From NCBI GenBank assembly GCA_964528095.1, contig CAZGSG010000009.1, positions 1-47,676 on the forward strand: DNA of 47,676 nt. Direction: 5' to 3'. The stretch's first letter is position 1. Every line of letters begins with the position of its first letter. Made by a program: the position numbers and the translations under genes. This document shows positions 1 through 7,213 of this stretch, piece by piece. This DNA is from CAZGSG01 sp964528095 (GTDB lineage Bacteria; Bacteroidota; Bacteroidia; Chitinophagales; Chitinophagaceae). A model generated the notes under the pieces. That model ran no database searches. It was not told the origin of the DNA and was given only the letters and a program-made list of their open reading frames with translations.

Positions 1-1
1 A

Positions 2-124
2 GGGGTAAAGCTTCTGTACTCCACAGAAGACGCAAACGTATCCGGCATTACCCTTCGCCGGTTTAGTGAATTTTATGGTTTGCTCCGTGTATTAAAAAGC
101 GGAACCAGGCCTGCAAAATTTTAA
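2..124 (+). CDS. C-terminal end of an unrecognised protein (partial)
   Basis: An open frame enters the window at its left edge and ends at TAA 122-124, giving 40 residues ending in TRPAKF. The composition looks protein-like (for example the stretch RRFSEFYGLLRVLKSG), and the stop lies five bases before the phoH start, which fits an upstream gene in the same operon. I do not recognise the family from this tail. It could be a chance open frame, because only 120 bases are visible. Confidence 0.5.
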   Translation, partial: GVKLLYSTEDANVSGITLRRFSEFYGLLRVLKSGTRPAKF

Positions 125-129
125 AAAAA

Positions 130-1149
130 TTGACTGAAACAATCATTAACCTTGAAACTGTTAACCCTATTGAATTTTTCGGAGTTAACAACGGCAAACT
201 AGACATCTTAAAAAAGAAATTTCCTTTACTAAAAATCCTATCACGCGGTACGCAGATCAAATTAAGCGGTGCTCCTGAGCAGATCGTCAATGCCAGGGAA
301 AAGATCGAGCTCATTGTTTCCTATCTTGAAAAGAACGGACACATGAGTGAGAACTATTTTGAGCAGGTGCTTGGTGGTGATGATGCTGAAACGGTAGACC
401 ATTTTGTTGAGCGAAACCCCAATGAAGTGCTGGTTTTCGGTCCCAATGGTAAATCGGTTCGTGCAAGAACGGCCAACCAGAAAAAGATGGTGCAGGAAGC
501 GGAGAAAAATGATATTGTATTTGCCATCGGGCCGGCAGGTACGGGTAAAACCTATACTGCCGTAGCCATCGCAGTAAGGGCATTAAAAAACAAACAGGTA
601 AAAAAGATCATTCTCACAAGACCGGCTGTTGAGGCCGGAGAGAGCCTGGGTTTTCTGCCAGGAGACCTGAAAGAGAAGATTGATCCTTACCTGCGGCCTT
701 TATATGATGCCCTGGATGATATGATACCAGCCGACAAGCTTGGTTATTATATGCAAACAAGGACCATCGAGATCGCTCCGCTGGCCTATATGCGGGGGCG
801 TACGCTCGACAATGCTTTTATCATCCTGGATGAAGCGCAGAACTCGACTGATCTTCAGTTAAAAATGTTCCTCACGCGTATTGGCGCCAACGCGAAAGCC
901 ATTATCACAGGTGATATGACGCAGGTGGATCTGCCAAGAAACCAGCGCAGCGGCCTGTCCACGGCGGTGCGTATTCTACAAAATATTGATGGCATCGCCC
1001 ATATCGAACTGGATGAAGAGGATGTGGTGCGTCACCGCCTGGTAAAACATATCCTCCGGGCTTATAATAAAGAGCATGAAAAAGAGAATCCGCAGGATTA
1101 TGTGCCCCGCCCCCTCGGTATTATAAAGAAGGAGTCTTCGAAAGAATAA
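130..1149 (+). CDS. phoH: PhoH-like ATPase
   Basis: Cytoplasmic P-loop ATPase of the PhoH family, associated with RNA metabolism and phosphate or stress responses; its exact substrate is not settled. The 339-residue protein has an N-terminal KH-like segment (about residues 20-70), Walker A GPAGTGKT at 134-141, the family stretch LTRPAVEAGESLGFLPGD at about 162-179, and Walker B IILDEAQ at 231-237. Length is normal for bacterial PhoH. The start is TTG at 130, since no ATG lies upstream in frame before the KH-like region. It follows the preceding frame by 5 bp and leads the phoH-lipoprotein-crcB cluster. Confidence 0.95.
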   Translation: MTETIINLETVNPIEFFGVNNGKLDILKKKFPLLKILSRGTQIKLSGAPEQIVNAREKIELIVSYLEKNGHMSENYFEQVLGGDDAETVDHFVERNPNEVLVFGPNGKSVRARTANQKKMVQEAEKNDIVFAIGPAGTGKTYTAVAIAVRALKNKQVKKIILTRPAVEAGESLGFLPGDLKEKIDPYLRPLYDALDDMIPADKLGYYMQTRTIEIAPLAYMRGRTLDNAFIILDEAQNSTDLQLKMFLTRIGANAKAIITGDMTQVDLPRNQRSGLSTAVRILQNIDGIAHIELDEEDVVRHRLVKHILRAYNKEHEKENPQDYVPRPLGIIKKESSKE

Positions 1150-1180
1150 GCACTGCCAAAAGATTCGTTACTTTGCAGGA

Positions 1181-1642
1181 ATGAAAAAGATATTGATCTC
1201 TTCATTCCTGCTTTTTTATCTGGCAGCCTGCAACAATGAAGACAAAAAAGAAGAGCCGCAAAAAGCTGAGGACGATGTAGCCGCAGCCAGAAACTTTGTA
1301 AACGCAGCATTAAAGGGCAATTTTAAAGACGCCCGCAATTATGCTGTAAAAGACTCTACCAACCTGCAATTTCTTGATATCCGGGAACGCATCTATAGCA
1401 GCATGGCCCCCGATACAAAAAATGAATATGCAAACGCATCGCTGCGGGTGTATGATGTAAACAGGTTGAATGATAGCACCACGATCATTGTATATGCCAA
1501 TTCATATAAAAATGATAAGGATACATTGAAAGTGCTGAAGGATAAAAACACCTGGCTGGTAGACATTAAATATTTGTGGCAGCACGACCAGGACAGTCTT
1601 GAAGCAAGAACCCGTCTTAAACCGGATACGCTGGGTAAATGA
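1181..1642 (+). CDS. Small lipoprotein, DUF4878-like (NTF2-like fold)
   Basis: A 153-residue protein with a lipoprotein signal peptide: MKKILISSFLLFYLAAC, lipobox LAAC with Cys17. The mature part starts with a charged linker and then resembles DUF4878-type NTF2-like domains (AARNFVNAALKGNFKDARNY, then a C-terminal WLVDIKY strand). Such proteins are envelope-anchored and mostly uncharacterised. The stop overlaps the crcB start as ATGA, so the two are probably translationally coupled. The DUF4878 assignment is by resemblance only; the lipoprotein call is secure. Confidence 0.75.
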   Translation: MKKILISSFLLFYLAACNNEDKKEEPQKAEDDVAAARNFVNAALKGNFKDARNYAVKDSTNLQFLDIRERIYSSMAPDTKNEYANASLRVYDVNRLNDSTTIIVYANSYKNDKDTLKVLKDKNTWLVDIKYLWQHDQDSLEARTRLKPDTLGK

Positions 1643-2019
1643 AGAACATCCTATTAATAGGAATAGGCGGAGGCCTTGGAAGCATCGCCCGTTATCTCTG
1701 CCAGAAAGGAGTGGCGCTGGTCTACCCGCATTCATTTCCCTGGGGTACTTTCGCTGTTAATGTCATTGGCTGTTTTCTTATTGGCATATTCTGGGGCATG
1801 AGCTTCAGACCTTCATTTGCAGCAAATGAAAGTTGGAAATTATTCCTGATGACAGGTCTTTGTGGAGGCTATACCACTTTTTCTGCTTTTTCACTGGAAG
1901 GAATAGGACTGATAAAAGAACAACGGCTGGGTCTTTTTTTCCTCTATATAGCAGGAAGCGTGCTGCTGGGTTTGTTAGCCACCTATTTGGGAATGAAACT
2001 TCAACGGGTATCATTTTAA
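1639..2019 (+). CDS. crcB: Fluoride channel CrcB/FluC
   Basis: A 126-residue inner-membrane protein with four predicted helices, the standard size for the dual-topology Fluc channels that export fluoride. Family motifs are visible: GGLGSIAR (11-18), GTFAVNVIG (36-44, pore Asn41) and GGYTTFSAF (76-84, the central Na+ site and Phe-box region). It starts inside the preceding lipoprotein stop (ATGA overlap). I see no fluoride riboswitch upstream; expression probably follows the phoH operon. A single copy is expected to dimerise antiparallel. Confidence 0.95.
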   Translation: MKNILLIGIGGGLGSIARYLCQKGVALVYPHSFPWGTFAVNVIGCFLIGIFWGMSFRPSFAANESWKLFLMTGLCGGYTTFSAFSLEGIGLIKEQRLGLFFLYIAGSVLLGLLATYLGMKLQRVSF

Positions 2020-2092
2020 ATTCAGCGCCTATCCGCCTGAATGATGAATTTCGAATTTTGAACTGAATAACAATAACAAGTTAAACTTACCT

Positions 2093-2635
2093 ATGCTCAC
2101 TATTAATCATCCCTGGCACGGAGTGCATTACGGGGAACTGGCACCAAAACAAGTAAATGCGCTTATTGAAATCCCGCAAGGTTCCCGCGCAAAATATGAA
2201 GTGGATAAAGCTACCGGGCTGCTAAAGCTGGACCGGGTTATCTATTCTTCCTTTCACTATCCTGTCAACTATGGGTTTATTCCGCAGACACTTGGCCAGG
2301 ACGGAGACCCGCTGGACATCCTGGTTTTATGCTCTCAATCTATCCAATCCCTTTGCCTGCTTGAAGCAACCGTGATCGGTAATATGCAGATGATCGATAG
2401 CGGCCAGGTAGATGATAAGATAATAGCCGTGGCCACGAAAGATCCTTCGGTCAATCACTACAATAAAATGGAAGATCTTCCACAGCATTTTTTACTTGAG
2501 CTGCGTAATTTCTTTGAACAATACAAGGTGCTGGAAAATAAGAAAGTTGAGATCGATAATTTCCAGGACAAGGATACGGCCTGTAAAATCATCCAGGAAG
2601 CGATCGATTTTTACAAGACAAGTTTCAAACATTGA
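2093..2635 (+). CDS. ppa: Inorganic pyrophosphatase (family I)
   Basis: Soluble Mg-dependent hydrolase converting PPi to two phosphates, which pulls biosynthetic reactions forward. The 180-residue length fits prokaryotic family I enzymes. Visible are the N-terminal EIPQGSRAKYEVDK segment (27-39), the HYPVNYGFIPQT stretch (55-66), and the signature DGDPLDI at 70-76 with the metal-binding aspartates 70, 72 and 75. It lies 73 bp after crcB, and the TauE-like gene begins 4 bp after its stop. Confidence 0.96.
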   Translation: MLTINHPWHGVHYGELAPKQVNALIEIPQGSRAKYEVDKATGLLKLDRVIYSSFHYPVNYGFIPQTLGQDGDPLDILVLCSQSIQSLCLLEATVIGNMQMIDSGQVDDKIIAVATKDPSVNHYNKMEDLPQHFLLELRNFFEQYKVLENKKVEIDNFQDKDTACKIIQEAIDFYKTSFKH

Positions 2636-2639
2636 CCGG

Positions 2640-3080
2640 ATGAAACCCTCTCAAAAAAATACCATGACAGCACAACTGGTAATAACGATCCTGCTTATCG
2701 GTCTTTCGGCCGGAATGTTGAGCGGAATGGTGGGGGTAGGCGGAGGTATCATCCTGGTACCCTGCCTTGTATTTTTTCTGGGGTATACCCAACACCAGGC
2801 ACAGGGCACTTCATTGGGAGTACTAACATTTCCCGTGGTCATACTGGCATTTTTAAAATACTATTCCGACTGCCAGAAGATGGGAGTCCCGATTGATATG
2901 CGGGTCATCGCCCTGCTGGCCGTGGCATTTATTATCGGGGGATATTTCGGCAGCCGTATAGCGCTTAAGATAGAAGAAGACCTGTTGAAGAAAATATTTG
3001 CGGTGATCCTGTTATTCAGTGCGGTCAAACTACTGCAATGGGATAGTATGGTCATCCGGTGGTTTAAAAATATATTTTGA
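2640..3080 (+). CDS. TauE/SafE-like membrane permease (single-domain)
   Basis: A 146-residue membrane protein with about four helices. The N-terminal motif SGMVGVGGGIILVPCLVFFLG is typical of the TauE/SafE/YfcA family of sulfite or organosulfur anion exporters. Full members are about 250 residues with two related halves; this one is half-size, as are many Bacteroidota homologues, and presumably dimerises. ATG 2640 is chosen because it sits 4 bp after the ppa stop; ATG 2664 is an alternative. A longer in-frame extension back into ppa is out-of-frame shadow sequence. A terminator follows. Confidence 0.85.
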   Translation: MKPSQKNTMTAQLVITILLIGLSAGMLSGMVGVGGGIILVPCLVFFLGYTQHQAQGTSLGVLTFPVVILAFLKYYSDCQKMGVPIDMRVIALLAVAFIIGGYFGSRIALKIEEDLLKKIFAVILLFSAVKLLQWDSMVIRWFKNIF

Positions 3081-3086
3081 TCACCA

Positions 3087-3122
3087 GGCGGGTGACCGTA
3101 GTAAACCCGCCTTTATTTTTTA
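3087..3122 (+). terminator. Rho-independent terminator after the TauE-like gene
   Basis: Perfect 7-bp stem GGCGGGT (3087-3093) / ACCCGCC (3105-3111), 11-base loop, followed by TTTATTTTTT. It closes the rightward phoH-to-permease cluster 6 bp after the last stop codon. Confidence 0.85.
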
Positions 3123-3180
3123 ACGAAACCTGTAGCTGATAAATAGCCCTTCCTCGTTATATTTGATTAAAGGCAGCTCA

Positions 3181-3813
3181 ATGAAAAAAATCTACCTGCT
3201 AATATTCATCAGCATCGTTCACTCCCCGTTGTTCTCCCAGGATATATTACAAAAATTCACCCATAGTTATTTCCGGTCTGACCCGTATAAAAGCGAGTTC
3301 AGTGTTTTCCTGGCACATTTACTAAAAGACCCCGCCATTGCTAATAAAGAAATGTTGCCACGTACCGATACCAGTTTTTTTTATTTTCATGGTACGTATA
3401 CTAATTTCAACCCTTTCTTCTTTAAACCGAAACGAATAGAAGTTATTCTCACGGAGACAGAAGTCAGTTATTCCGAATCAGACCCGTCTATTGATACTGT
3501 TTATCTTTACCAGTTGCTGGCATTCAACGACTATACACCGGAAGGTATAGAAGATGTAAAAAAAGAATTTAACCGCGTAAATCGCCAGTTTGCAAAAAAG
3601 TTTTTCGACTCAAATCATACAGACCTGAAACAGGGAACAAAAATAGCCGGCGGTGCAAGTAATTATTTCATTCCCCTCCATGGCGTAGCACCCGTGACTA
3701 TCGCCTGGGGCAAGATAGAAAACCAGAACTCTGCCGTATTGAGTATTGTGTTGCGCATGAAATCTTCTTACAACAGGGCTGTATCACCAGCACCTTTTTA
3801 TCAGCCGCAGTGA
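3181..3813 (+). CDS. Secreted hypothetical protein
   Basis: A 210-residue protein with a clear signal peptide (MKKIYLLIFISIVHSPLFSQ, cleavage after FSQ), so it is periplasmic or outer-membrane associated. The mature part has alternating polar and aromatic segments; I recognise no domain. ATG 3181 is preferred over ATG 3163 because it begins the canonical signal sequence. The 3' end overlaps the convergent NlpC/P60 gene by 30 bp (3784-3813), an unusually long tail-to-tail overlap. Confidence 0.75.
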   Translation: MKKIYLLIFISIVHSPLFSQDILQKFTHSYFRSDPYKSEFSVFLAHLLKDPAIANKEMLPRTDTSFFYFHGTYTNFNPFFFKPKRIEVILTETEVSYSESDPSIDTVYLYQLLAFNDYTPEGIEDVKKEFNRVNRQFAKKFFDSNHTDLKQGTKIAGGASNYFIPLHGVAPVTIAWGKIENQNSAVLSIVLRMKSSYNRAVSPAPFYQPQ

Positions 3814-4551
3814 ATGCGTTCTTTTTCCTGTATCTGTATTGACAATGCCTTTTTTATCGATGGTGTCGATCCGTACCTTACCGGATGAATGAATGATCTG
3901 GTCGTTGCCTAGCAGGATGCCTACATGTACAATCTCTTCTTTATCATCAAAAAACGCCAGATCACCGCAAACTACATCGCTGAGTTTGTTTACCGTTTTA
4001 CCGACCTGGGCCTGTTGCCAGGCATCTCTCGGCAGATCGATTCCAAGCATTTTAAAGTTCACCTGCACAAATCCGCTGCAGTCAACTCCAAACATTGTGC
4101 GGCCTCCCCACATATAGGGTGCATTAAGCCATTGAAAGCTTAATTGTTTTATCCGTTCGGCGCCTGGTTGTTCTACTCCACGTTTTATATGGTTGCCAGT
4201 AAACACATATGGCATTTCCCCGATTATTCCCTTCCCCTCACCAAATTCAGGTAATGAAGATCCTACCGGTATTTTCATTTCCCTGTCCTGTACCATGATT
4301 GTATTAATAAGATCAATGGTCACGTGATCGCTGACCCTGGCTGCCTGTTCTTCATTTATCCCGGTAAGCATTGTTTTGGTCAGCCAGCCTTCATAATTAT
4401 CATGGAGACTACGCACTTTTAGCCAAAGACTGTGTTTTGATTTAAGTATTCTTACTTTTTCTCCGAACAATAACTGGCTTGTCATTTCACTTTGATGCCT
4501 GGCTTTTTTTCGCACTGGTGCCGCGGGTACACACACTATAGCATAATCCAT
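3784..4551 (-). CDS. NlpC/P60 family cysteine peptidase with SH3-like N-terminus
   Basis: A 255-residue hydrolase resembling gamma-D-glutamyl-diamino acid endopeptidases that cut murein stem peptides. An SH3b-like segment spans about residues 8-65 (VPAAPVRKKA... WLKVRS...GWL), with a second SH3-like region probably up to about 125. The NlpC/P60 core follows: APYMWGGRTMFGVDCSGF with catalytic Cys158, then HVGILL with His209 and His221 as the likely third residue. No signal peptide is visible, so it may act in the cytoplasm on recycled muropeptides, like dipeptidyl-peptidase VI. Transcribed alone; convergent overlap with the preceding gene. Confidence 0.9.
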   Translation of the reverse strand: MDYAIVCVPAAPVRKKARHQSEMTSQLLFGEKVRILKSKHSLWLKVRSLHDNYEGWLTKTMLTGINEEQAARVSDHVTIDLINTIMVQDREMKIPVGSSLPEFGEGKGIIGEMPYVFTGNHIKRGVEQPGAERIKQLSFQWLNAPYMWGGRTMFGVDCSGFVQVNFKMLGIDLPRDAWQQAQVGKTVNKLSDVVCGDLAFFDDKEEIVHVGILLGNDQIIHSSGKVRIDTIDKKGIVNTDTGKRTHSLRLIKRCW

Positions 4552-4715
4552 ATGAAATATTTATTCGAAAATATTGAATTGTATGCTAAAAAAAAGTGTG
4601 AATTTTTCGGATTTCTGCATCTTTATTCCAGGTCCCCAATTTTGCAAAGACCTTATACGAAATTCAGGGTTTATGGTTAAAAGTTCTACTACTAATCATG
4701 TCTTTTGATCTTTGA

Positions 4716-4753
4716 GAACTTTAAACTATGCACCATGAACTATAAACTTTAAA
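4716..4753. repeat. Short AT-rich repeated motif (GAACTTTAAACT / GAACTATAAACTTT)
   Basis: Two related units, GAACTTTAAACTAT (4716 on) and GAACTATAAACTTT (4737 on), flank a CACCAT spacer in the region upstream of the sigma-factor gene. Similar AAC(T/C)TT-rich strings are common between genes in this phylum. Whether it is regulatory or a simple dispersed repeat cannot be told here. Confidence 0.35.
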
Positions 4754-4789
4754 GATGGTGATTTAAAACAAAATAGCTATTTTCCACTC

Positions 4790-5371
4790 GTGAATACGGA
4801 TAAGTATAACCATATGACCGACCAGGAGCTGCTGGAAGCTTTTAATGAACGGCACGATAATGAGTTGCTGGGCATTCTGCTAAAGCGGTATACGCTCCTG
4901 CTTCTTGGTGTATGCATGAAATATCTTAAAAATGAGGAAGAGGCGAAGGACAGTGTGCAACAGATCTTTTTAAAAGTGATCCAGGAACTACATAAATACA
5001 AGGTTGATTATTTCAAATCCTGGCTATACATGGTGGCAAAAAATTATTGCCTCATGAAACTCCGGGATAAACAGGGCAAAATACCTACAGAACTAAATGA
5101 ACGGCATTTAGGCAAACCGGCGGAAGAAACTGACCACCAGGCGCTGCAACAAACCGATCATACGCTGGAACTGATGGAAGCTGCTTTGGGAGAACTGAAC
5201 AAGGAGCAACAGCAATGTGTAACTTTGTTCTATCTTGAAAAGAAAAGCTACCAGGAGATCAGCGAAGCGACCGGGTTTAGCATGTTGCAGGTAAAGAGTT
5301 ATATTCAGAACGGAAAGCGTAACCTTAAATTAATGATAGAGAAGAAACTCAGCGAAGAAACGAAACAATGA
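4790..5371 (+). CDS. ECF-type RNA polymerase sigma factor
   Basis: A 193-residue sigma-70 family member with only regions 2 and 4. Region 2 is about residues 25-95 (KRYTLLLLGVCMKYLKNEEE through FKSWLYMVAKNYC); region 4 is about 130-185, with the helix-turn-helix YQEISEATGFSMLQVKSYIQ. Start chosen at GTG 4790; ATG 4814 (giving MTDQELLEAF) is an equally plausible start. One base separates its stop from the next gene, a small single-helix membrane protein that is probably its regulator. Confidence 0.9.
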   Translation: MNTDKYNHMTDQELLEAFNERHDNELLGILLKRYTLLLLGVCMKYLKNEEEAKDSVQQIFLKVIQELHKYKVDYFKSWLYMVAKNYCLMKLRDKQGKIPTELNERHLGKPAEETDHQALQQTDHTLELMEAALGELNKEQQQCVTLFYLEKKSYQEISEATGFSMLQVKSYIQNGKRNLKLMIEKKLSEETKQ

Positions 5372-5372
5372 T

Positions 5373-5735
5373 ATGCAGGAGAACCTGAAAGACATATTAT
5401 CCTCACTCAACAATGAAGTAGACCAGGAAACTTTGTTGTTATACCTCCAGGGCAAACTTTCGGAAGAAAAAAAGCACGAGGTAGAAATGCTATTGCTTGA
5501 AAATGAATTTGCCGGCGAAGCTATGGAAGGCTTAAGCGAGATCAAGGATAAACAACAGGTTGCTTATATGGTAGAGATGCTTAACCGCGACCTGAAATCA
5601 AAAGTGGAGAAAAAGAAAAAACGCCGCGAAAAATTAAAGCTGAAAGATCAGTCCCTTTTATACATAGCTATCTTCATCGTTCTATTGCTGATCGTTATCA
5701 GCTATATGATCATTCATAAAATGATAAACGGGTAA
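5373..5735 (+). CDS. Small single-pass membrane protein, candidate anti-sigma factor
   Basis: A 120-residue protein: a charged, mostly helical cytoplasmic N-terminus (about 1-85, QETLLLYLQGKLSEEKKHEV like an anti-sigma start), a basic stretch KKKKRREKLK, and one membrane helix near the C-terminus (about 92-114). It lacks the His-Cys-Cys zinc motif of ZAS domains and has almost no periplasmic domain. It is one base downstream of the ECF sigma gene, so an anti-sigma or sigma-tethering role is inferred from position and layout. I do not recognise a named family. Confidence 0.65.
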   Translation: MQENLKDILSSLNNEVDQETLLLYLQGKLSEEKKHEVEMLLLENEFAGEAMEGLSEIKDKQQVAYMVEMLNRDLKSKVEKKKKRREKLKLKDQSLLYIAIFIVLLLIVISYMIIHKMING

Positions 5736-6059
5736 ATCGAAGTTCATACACACGGAGAATTTTTATTTTACGTTTTAACACGGAAGCATTGTTGGTCAGT
5801 TTTTGTGTCTATACAGGACTGTATGACTGAGCATGTTTAAAATCCAGGCTCGGAATAAGGAGGCATGGATCAGGGCAAACTCTATAAAGGATTTTGAGCT
5901 CTCTGTGCCTCTGTATTTTAAGCTTCAATATTTTTTATACTTGAATAAAAACAGGATTTACTGACAAAAAAACTGACCAACAATGCTTCCGTGTTAAAAA
6001 ACCAAGAGACATTCCCCCTATTTATTTTTTACCGGGAAAGATCACTAAAACCCGAAACG
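5736..6059. other. Gene-free stretch occupied by an inverted-repeat element
   Basis: No convincing gene. It holds the 227-bp element bounded by perfect 32-bp inverted repeats (5773-5999), plus a segment near 5890-5925 whose complement reads like the CACAGAGGCACAGAG strings common in intergenic repeats of many bacteria. A short open frame from 5991 runs antisense into the deaminase and is not credible. Confidence 0.6.
5773..5999. repeat. 227-bp element with perfect 32-bp terminal inverted repeats
   Basis: Left arm 5773-5804 and right arm 5968-5999 are exact reverse complements over 32 bases (core AACACGGAAGCATTGTTGG on the left). The match stops abruptly at both the inner and outer edges. The 163-bp interior has no open reading frame of note. 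Size and ends resemble a MITE, but I find no clear target-site duplication. It could also fold as one long hairpin in RNA downstream of the sigma/anti-sigma pair. Confidence 0.75.
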
Positions 6060-6539
6060 CTAATATGTTTTTTTATCCTGAAATTTTTCCCAATTCTCAA
6101 AAACATTTTTTGCCAGCGCATGCGGGTAATGGATAAAAGGGATCTTTCGGGCGATCATAGATGTATTGATCTCATCATAAATAAATGCATCATCAAAATC
6201 AATAGCAGCAGCATCTTCTTTTGTATTGGCGAATATGACACGTTTAGCCCTGGCCCAGTAAATTGCACCTAAACACATCGGGCAGGGCTCACAACTTGCA
6301 TAGATCTCGCAATCAGAAAGCTGGTAAGTGCCCAGGTTCTTACAGGCATTCCTGATCGCCACTACTTCAGCATGTGCTGTCGGATCATTGGATGAAGTGA
6401 CCTCGTTGCTACCCTCACCCACTATCGTATCACCCTTGACCACCACGCAGCCAAAAGGGCCACCCTGTCCTTTTTCCATTCCCTGTTTGGAAAGTTCGAT
6501 CGCCCTTTCCAGAAATTGTCTCTCTCGTATTGTAAGCAT
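6060..6539 (-). CDS. guaD: Guanine deaminase
   Basis: A 159-residue cytidine-deaminase-fold enzyme that converts guanine to xanthine. Zinc ligands are His56 in HAE (56-58) with the catalytic Glu58, and Cys86/Cys89 in CEPCPMC. Features I associate with Bacillus-type guanine deaminase rather than the tRNA adenosine deaminase TadA include SNDPTAHAE, LGAIYWARAK, FDDAFIYDEI and a C-terminus in KKTY, which contributes to the neighbouring active site in the domain-swapped dimer. ATG 6539 is chosen; a 20-residue upstream extension lacks family similarity. Monocistronic. Confidence 0.9.
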   Translation of the reverse strand: MLTIRERQFLERAIELSKQGMEKGQGGPFGCVVVKGDTIVGEGSNEVTSSNDPTAHAEVVAIRNACKNLGTYQLSDCEIYASCEPCPMCLGAIYWARAKRVIFANTKEDAAAIDFDDAFIYDEINTSMIARKIPFIHYPHALAKNVFENWEKFQDKKTY

Positions 6540-6721
6540 ATGATCAGCTTTTTTGTGCAGAATTGCCAAAATTATGTGGATTAGTCCGCATTTCTCCACA
6601 GGTTATTCACCACATGGTATTCGAATATGAAGTTACTATTAATTTTAAGCCAGGACAGGCCCCACCAGTTAAAAGATTTGTATTTTCTACGCCGCATTCA
6701 ACTTATTAAAAACATTGCAGT

Positions 6722-7210
6722 ATGAAATGGGAAAATGTCACGTCAACGATTGGTCACAAAGCATACGCTTTATGGAACAATGGCCGCAAACTGGTCACAC
6801 TGGTATTCAATCCATCATCCAATGCTGCAAGGATAGAATACAACGATGAAAAAAGAGTCTTCCTCATTCGCGATGAAGGTTTTCTGAAAAATAAGACAGT
6901 AGTAAGAAATGAGTACGGTGTACGCATTGGTCATTCCGGATCTGAAAACAACGCGCATTTTATCGTAGTGAATGATGAACGTTTTTTTTACAGCGTGGAT
7001 GACAATAACGAAACCGCGGTAACTGTATACAAAGATTCAAAAGATAAACCCCTTGCCGTATTCGGACTGGATATCGATAAAACAGATGTTTCAGTGAAGA
7101 CAGGTAAGAACAGGTCTATTAAGGATAAGGCACATTATAGCCTGTTGATGGCTATTTGCTGGTATCTCTTCAGACCTGGAGGTGATGTATCTGGCGAGTT
7201 CGTTCTTTAA
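6722..7210 (+). CDS. Hypothetical beta-rich cytoplasmic protein
   Basis: A 162-residue protein without signal peptide or membrane helix. The sequence is rich in alternating short beta-like segments (KAYALWNNGRKLVTLVF, RVFLIRDEGF, HFIVVNDERFFYSV), faintly reminiscent of tubby/LURP-like folds, but I cannot assign a family. It ends 3 bp from the convergent Mur ligase gene. Codon use resembles its neighbours. Confidence 0.7.
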   Translation: MKWENVTSTIGHKAYALWNNGRKLVTLVFNPSSNAARIEYNDEKRVFLIRDEGFLKNKTVVRNEYGVRIGHSGSENNAHFIVVNDERFFYSVDDNNETAVTVYKDSKDKPLAVFGLDIDKTDVSVKTGKNRSIKDKAHYSLLMAICWYLFRPGGDVSGEFVL

Positions 7211-7213
7211 TCA

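Noticed and set aside
1150..1640. Fluoride riboswitch upstream of crcB
   Set aside because: crcB overlaps the preceding lipoprotein gene, and I see no room or recognisable aptamer motif.
2018..2062. Possible further copy of the AT-rich palindromic family between crcB and ppa
   Set aside because: It has AAATTCA and TGAATTT/CGAATTTTGAA fragments but no convincing paired arms or TCCGA/GCCGGG centre.
2496..2639. N-terminal extension of the TauE-like gene into ppa
   Set aside because: The added residues are an out-of-frame reading of ppa and highly basic; ATG 2640 fits operon spacing.
6540..6599. 20-residue extension of guanine deaminase
   Set aside because: The deaminase family starts at the position of ATG 6539; the extra residues have no family similarity.
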